This document shows, one piece after another, positions 58,946 through 64,000 of a DNA stretch of 64,000 nt. This DNA is from Berberis thunbergii (taxonomy: Eukaryota > Streptophyta > Magnoliopsida > Ranunculales > Berberidaceae). The notes below the pieces were generated by a model, which had not been told where the DNA came from, searched no databases, and saw nothing but the letters and a program-made list of their open reading frames with translations. Numbering within the stretch: the stretch's first letter is position 1; the number at the start of each line of letters is the position of its first letter. The DNA lies in the NCBI GenBank assembly GCA_003290165.1, contig QNQO01000505.1, forward strand, positions 1 through 64,000, given 5' to 3'. The position numbers were made by a program, and so were the translations under genes.

Positions 58946-60087
58946 CCCCTGCCCTCGCTCCATAGAATTAGGGCAAATTTAAACAATTGTCTAAAAAAGA
59001 GGAAGAAGTGGACACTAAAAAGTACATTTGTTCTCTTACATCACTTGCAACCACCTTGTTTAAAGTGTAAGTTGAGAAATCTTCTGTGCCTTTCGAAAAA
59101 AAAAAAAAAAGTTGAGAAATCTTCGATACCAGCTCAATCAGCTGGAGAAACTTATTTCATATCAAAAGCGAATGTTGAAAAACGAAATGGTCTACAAAGA
59201 TTGGAGCAAGGATTTAGAGTTAATTTCAGTCTCTTGAATTTAAGAAATATTTCGAGTGTGTGTAAAGAAAAAATGTAAAATTTTTGAAGATATATGAAAT
59301 ATATATAATAAATTTTGATGATATATTAAGTATATATAATAAATTTTTTCTTTCACCCATTTTCTTTTTGTATTTAGAAAAAACGAAAATTTTGTTGAAA
59401 TTTCACGTTATTTCTCGAAATCTCATTCCTTGGGGGTAGTTTCAAAATTAATACATAAGTAGAAGAAATTATAATTAGGAAAACTAGGGGATGGTTTCAA
59501 AAATCAATAAATAATTAAAAAAAACCCCGAAAGTTATGAAAAATCTCATAAAAATTTTAAAACCCCCTAAAAAAATGTAAGTTTTTGTAGTTTGTTTTTG
59601 TAATTTTATAAGAAACCCCAAAATTTACAAAAGAAAATTGAAAAAAAAAAAAAATTCGTTCTTTTTTTTTTCTAATTTCAAAAATGAAATTTCGCGAAAA
59701 CACAATCCTTGGATTGAAGGAATTTGCTTTGGGTGATATAATTTGGGCCAAATCAGGTAAGAGTTACCCTGCTTAACTCGCCATCATCATTGACTCGATC
59801 ATGCAAGCTCTAGATTTAGTCCTGAATTTCTGTGTTGATGGCTCCCTATGTGTCATGTTTTTTTATGGATACTCTGCCAAAACCAAACAAATGATAAGAA
59901 CATTATATTTTTCTCTATTTTTGTGCAACGTTTACTATTGGTTAAAAATTACTCTGGCAATTACACATTTTTTTAGCTGCTTACTTGTTGGATGAGAAGG
60001 ACTATGCCTGGGTGAAACATGGAATCATTTTTCCTTTTATAGATTATGATGATACACCAAAACATTATCTCTTCTACATCGTACACA
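58946..60087. other. AT-rich unassigned stretch
   Basis: Homopurine/homopyrimidine runs and a short direct repeat, GTTGAGAAATCTTC, at about 59,070 and 59,111. No gene recognised. Confidence 0.5.
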
Positions 60088-60690
60088 TGTCATGATGATC
60101 TCAAGAAATAATAGGTCCGAGCTTCAGCCCAACACTGATCCGGCCCAAGCGGCTTCAAGCCTAGACAATGCAGTCCTCTAGATGGACCCAAATCATTACA
60201 ACCTGCTAAGCCCACACATCTCACAACTATCCCCAATACCCGTAAGCCCTATTAAGGCAAGTGTCTCAGGGATTAGCTTCGGACAAGCAAGACAACATCA
60301 TTTTGCTTCCATTTATGAAGCAAAAACCAGAGTACACGTTGCACATGGAAACTTCTATCTATAGACAACACTCTAATTGTGAACTATCTCCTGCGTATCT
60401 AGGAGCACAAGTCTAACAGAGAAACTTCCCCTTCATAGCACAATTCCTAATTAGAGAAGGATCTCCTCGAAGACTTTCTTCCCTAAACTATGCCATCGAT
60501 GGCCTGATCGAACCAGGACTCAAGTACTATAAATAAGACATGAGGTTGTTAAGCTAAGGTACACTACAAATTCCCTGATTACAACATTGCAACTTTCTTA
60601 AAACCTTGTCTAACTTTAGCATTAGAGTGTCATCGGCCACCATAACGGTGGTCCGTGGCTCACGTGTGTTCCTTTTTCTTTGCTAGTGTC
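60088..60690 (+). repeat. E4 5' LTR, 3' end deleted
   Basis: Reverse complement of the E2 LTRs, for instance CCCAACACTGATCCGGCCC and CGTAAGCCCTATTAAGGCAA. The final part through the primer site is missing. Confidence 0.85.
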
Positions 60691-60713
60691 GTCTCTCTTC
60701 AAAATTCAAGGAG

Positions 60714-61990
60714 ATGGTGACCACGAGATCACGCAACAATGGAGAACAAGGGGTCTCATCAAACGCTCAGACTGACGCTATTCCACCGCTCTCATCGATG
60801 CCGGTGACACACGGGCAACAGGCTCACACCCCCCGCTCCAGCAACAACAACGACAAACCCCAAGATGGATTTGTTGTCATCACAAATACAATAGATCGTT
60901 AAAGTAGTGAAAATTCTCTTACAGCAGAACCCTCCATCCGCCGATGGAGATCAGATGCAGAACAAACCCCAATTTCTAGAGGACAACAGAGAGCAATAAC
61001 AAGATAGTCAAGCCCTTGCTAGTTCTCATTGGACTAGAGGTGGCGGCACGGTCAACGCGAACTCGACCTTTAGGGTTGACAAGCTCGCCCAGCAGAACCC
61101 CTCCACCGAGGGGTTCACGACCCAGTGTGCTGTACTGCCTCTCCGTTTCCCAGTTTGTGGACCACATCATGAATGGGGCTTTGCCAAATAAGTTCAGTCT
61201 TCCAAAGTTCGATTTCTATGCCCATTTGATCAATTGCATCATTATCAAGATGTAATGGCGCTCAAAGAAGGCTCCGAGTCGGTGATGTGCAGAACGTTCT
61301 CTACTAGCCTAAAGAAATCAACACTAACATTGTTCCACAACCTCCCACCAAAGTCGATCGACTCATTCAAGACATTGGCCAAAGAATTCCTGAAGCGTTT
61401 TGTCGAAAGCTAGCGAATCAGGAAAGGCCCACACTACATACTCTCTATAAGGCAGAAGTCTAACGAAATATTAAGAAAGTATGTCACACGCTTCAATGAC
61501 GAGCTGACACTCATTGACGGTTGCAGTGACAACATAGTCGTGAAGGCATTTACCATGGGCTTAATAGAGGGAAATTTGTATGACTTCCTCATCTTGGAAC
61601 CCTCTGGTTATGGCAAAACTCTTGAAGGGCACCCAGAGGTACATCACCCTGCAAGAGATGAGAACAACAAAGAAGGAAACTGAAATAGAAAAGAAACCTT
61701 CAGTTTCTAGGGACAAAAGGGGGGGGGGGGAAGGTGAGAAGAGGAAGAAATGAACAAGCGAAAGTGCAACGAAAACAGGTCGGACTCTGGCCGTGCCAGG
61801 CCAGAGAAATCTTCCAACTACATTGGATCCAGATCCATGACCCCCTCAATTCTAGGTTATCGAAAAATCTGAAGTGGTCCTCAAAGCAGCGCAGAGACCC
61901 CTCCAAACTTGATAACAACGAGTATTGCTCATACCACAAGAAGGGTGACCACCACACCAACGACTGCAAGAGTTTAAGGTATGAGATCAA
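60714..61990 (+). pseudogene. E4 gag with zinc knuckle, several frame breaks
   Basis: ATG at 60,714 in a good context (AGGAGATGG) opens MVTTRSRNNGEQGVSSNAQT to a stop at 60,900. The capsid region near 61,310-61,600 reads LKKSTLTLFHNLPPKSIDSF, then NDELTLIDGCSDNIVVKAFT, with a stop between. The frame ending at 61,997 carries the CCHC/CHHC-type knuckle YCSYHKKGDHHTNDCKSLR. Gag would bind element RNA and form particles; this copy cannot give a full-length product. A G-run at 61,719-61,730 may hide a length error. Confidence 0.75.
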
Positions 61991-62289
61991 ATACTAGATT
62001 CACAAGAACAAGCTAAAGGAATTCCTGGGTTCAGAGAAATGAAAGGATCGAACCAGGGATATGGGAGATGTAGTCAAAGAGATTGAGAACGAGGCTTCGG
62101 GCATAATATATGTTCTTCAAGGAGTTAGATAAGAAGAAGATCAGTCGAACAGGTCCCCAAATGGACTCCATTGGATATGCAGACATAGCCTGCAAACAAG
62201 GAAAAACACATACTACTCGAGGGTGCATAGCCGCATCCCTACCTTGACCTTCACGGACAAGGACCTCGAAGTCGTTCGCACACCACACA

Positions 62290-62560
62290 ATAATGTTCTT
62301 GTCATTCAGTCTCTATCGCAAGGTGGGAAGCTCTGGTTGATACGGAAAGTTCCTTCAATGCCCTGTTCTACAACATGTTTCGCAGTATGGACCTCAAGGA
62401 GGAGAGCCTGACATCCTAAGAGAAATGCTTTCCGATCGGGAAGATAAGATTAGCAGTGGTGGCAGGGGAGCCACGACTAAGAAAGGTCTTGTTCTTGGAC
62501 TTCATGGTGGTAGATGCATCTTCTACCTATAATCTCATCCTGGGGAGATCGTGGCTTCAC
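62290..62560 (+). pseudogene. E4 protease remnant
   Basis: Aligns with E2 33,000-32,627. The catalytic segment reads ALVDTESSFNALF, glycine replaced by glutamate. The later segment KVLFLDFMVVDASSTYNLIL is in the same family but follows a frame break. Inactive. Confidence 0.65.
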
Positions 62561-63772
62561 CAGATGGAAACAGTAGTCTCCACCCATCATCAGTGATTAA
62601 AGTATATCGTTAACCATTCCAAGGGAATAATTCGCGGGGACCAATCTACGACATGAGGTTGTCATTATGCTGTAATGAAGCAGATAAAATGTTCCCAGAT
62701 CCAACTGGAACCCACAGGGCAAGTTGAACAGAAGCCAGACCCACAAACTGTGGAAAAGTCACTGCACCCACAACAACAGTGGCTCAACTTAGCAGCGGAG
62801 AACATTCAAGCATTGCAGGAGCAATCCGCTCTTCAACTCGATAAAGCGGAAAGGTCATCGTAGATGGGAACACGACCCCACGACTATCAATGGGTGCATA
62901 AGGACCCTCCCATACAAGGTTTACTCTTTAGTAACCTCAATGGTGTCAGTGAAATTTGACAATTCGTTGAAAGTACTCACGATCCAAGCAAGGACCATGC
63001 GAATTCACTTCAGGGCCGGGTCGACGTCTCTCCGCCAACATTCAATCTAGTCAGTTGTTTAGTTTTCTTTTCATAGTTAGTGTAGAGTTTTAATTCTCAG
63101 GAGCTTATGTGTATTGCAATCATTTAAGAAAAAAAAGAGAATTACACAAACACACTCTAATGATTATTGGAAAGATGTAACAACGATCGCTCAGAGGCGG
63201 GTACAAAAGACTACAAATTATAGCCATTCAAATCTGATGCGACATACAAAAAAGACTCGCTTAAACAATCGACTCTAGAAGAGGGCTCAGGAACTTCTTT
63301 GAAGAAGATGTTCCAGGAGCAAGAGCAGTATGAAAGAGCACATTCAATTCTATTCAATGCTTCTAAGGACATACCCCTCAAATATGGCCCAAGGTTGTAC
63401 AAAATCAGCGACTGAAGGCCCCGCAAAATGCCAACCAGAGCTATAACCAACTCACACGCTCGATCCGCTCAACTAGACGAACTTGGGACAAGTATCACGT
63501 TGAAACGTATCGAGTGCACCCTCCCGCTAAGAGATGAGAGGGGCGTCTAGGAGTCAATGGCCCACTCCGACAAGTCATGTCCAACTGCACTCCGCCTCGC
63601 AATCCCGAATTCTTGCGCAACGTGGTGCATCATAACGGGGCTAGCTGAGAGGTAAGAGAACAACCGCTCTAAGGTTTGTTGCTGGTATTATCTCAGAAAC
63701 TAGGCGGTTTGGTGAACCGACAGGGCACTAGCATGTAAACGACAGACTCATCCCTTGTAGGAAAGTATGTAC

Positions 63773-63970
63773 TTATTTTACACAATATGAAAAGAAATTA
63801 CAAGTTCTCAGTGAACCAATTGGGTGCTCATTTAGAGCAGGTGACCACGCATAATAACAAGTCTTATTGTGACTCATCGGTGAAAATGTGAGAACATTCG
63901 AAGACTCCAGCATTGGAGATATCCCTTTAGCATTTGGAAAACCCAAAACACATTCTCTGAGTAAGAGCAT
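63773..63970 (-). pseudogene. E4 copy of the second antisense frame
   Basis: Minus strand, open for 65 codons with an ATG, MLLLRECVLGFPNAKGISPM, then VLTFSPMSHNKTCYYAWS and NEHPIGSLRTCNFFSYC. It corresponds to the plus-strand frame of E2 at 30,901-31,110. Function unknown. Confidence 0.45.
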
Positions 63971-64000
63971 TTGAAGAGGTGAACTTTGTAGAAGATAATG

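Larger units (their letters stand above)
60088..64000 (+). mobile_element. E4: Tat-like retroelement, plus strand, right side outside the window
   Basis: Same family as E2 in the opposite orientation. LTR 60,088 to about 60,690; the LTR tail and primer site are deleted, because the sequence jumps from CACGTGTGTTCC to the leader before gag. Gag start 60,714, gag core 61,250-61,650, zinc knuckle 61,920-61,970, protease remnant about 62,290-62,560. A non-coding region then matches the reverse of 32,600-30,900. No polymerase. The E2 gag site that holds CACTA-1 is empty here. Confidence 0.85.

Overview
The window is repeat-dense nuclear DNA of a flowering plant, probably a eudicot. The evidence is spliceosomal introns with plant-like polypyrimidine/AG borders, Ty3-type LTR retrotransposons, CACTA transposons, hAT-like MITEs, a tRNA-derived SINE and a mitochondrial-type nucleoside diphosphate kinase gene. 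There is no bacterial or organellar gene organisation and no rRNA array. Most open frames longer than 60 codons are chance frames in AT-rich DNA.

Layout. (1) 1-16,800: two copies of one LTR element family, here called E1. One is cut by the window edge (1-6,434). The other is full length (8,281-15,216), with a 5-bp target duplication and a 110-bp SINE inside it. They sit in older debris: a fragment of the E2 family (6,435-7,600) and a roughly 1.1-kb direct duplication (7,670-8,280 plus 15,222-15,660; second copy 15,667-16,790). (2) 17,614-23,701: a CACTA transposon (CACTA-2) with 3-bp target duplications. It carries broken exons of at least four recognisable host genes: RPT1 proteasome ATPase, the Polycomb protein FIE, a class VI receptor-like cytoplasmic kinase and a cysteine-rich receptor-like kinase. 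It also carries exons I cannot name. (3) 25,516 to about 42,030: a minus-strand Tat-like Ty3 element (E2) with gag and protease but no visible reverse transcriptase or integrase. It also has an antisense-strand gene and a minisatellite. Inside it lie a 346-bp hAT MITE and a second CACTA element (CACTA-1, 34,196-41,110). CACTA-1 carries exons of the CCR4-NOT subunit NOT4 and is itself interrupted by a 778-bp hAT-like element. (4) 42,473-46,450: a foldback MITE, then the only near-complete host gene, a seven-exon NDPK. Its sixth exon has a one-base deletion and a changed conserved glycine, so it is a probable recent pseudogene or a sequence error. (5) 47,325-48,415: a long inverted repeat continued by tandem copies. 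(6) 51,052-52,106: a non-autonomous hAT-like element. (7) 52,578-58,870: a third Tat-like element (E3, minus strand), ending in suspicious G and C homopolymers. (8) 60,088-64,000: a fourth copy (E4, plus strand, cut by the window edge), close to E2.

The copies date and confirm one another. E4 shows the E2 gag region without CACTA-1. The second 1.1-kb duplicate shows the E1 target without the element. The partial E1 copy shows the SINE site without the SINE. The order of insertion can therefore be read from the sequence. The most notable content is the pair of gene-capturing CACTA elements, and a retroelement family that keeps gag-protease plus antisense reading frames without its own polymerase.
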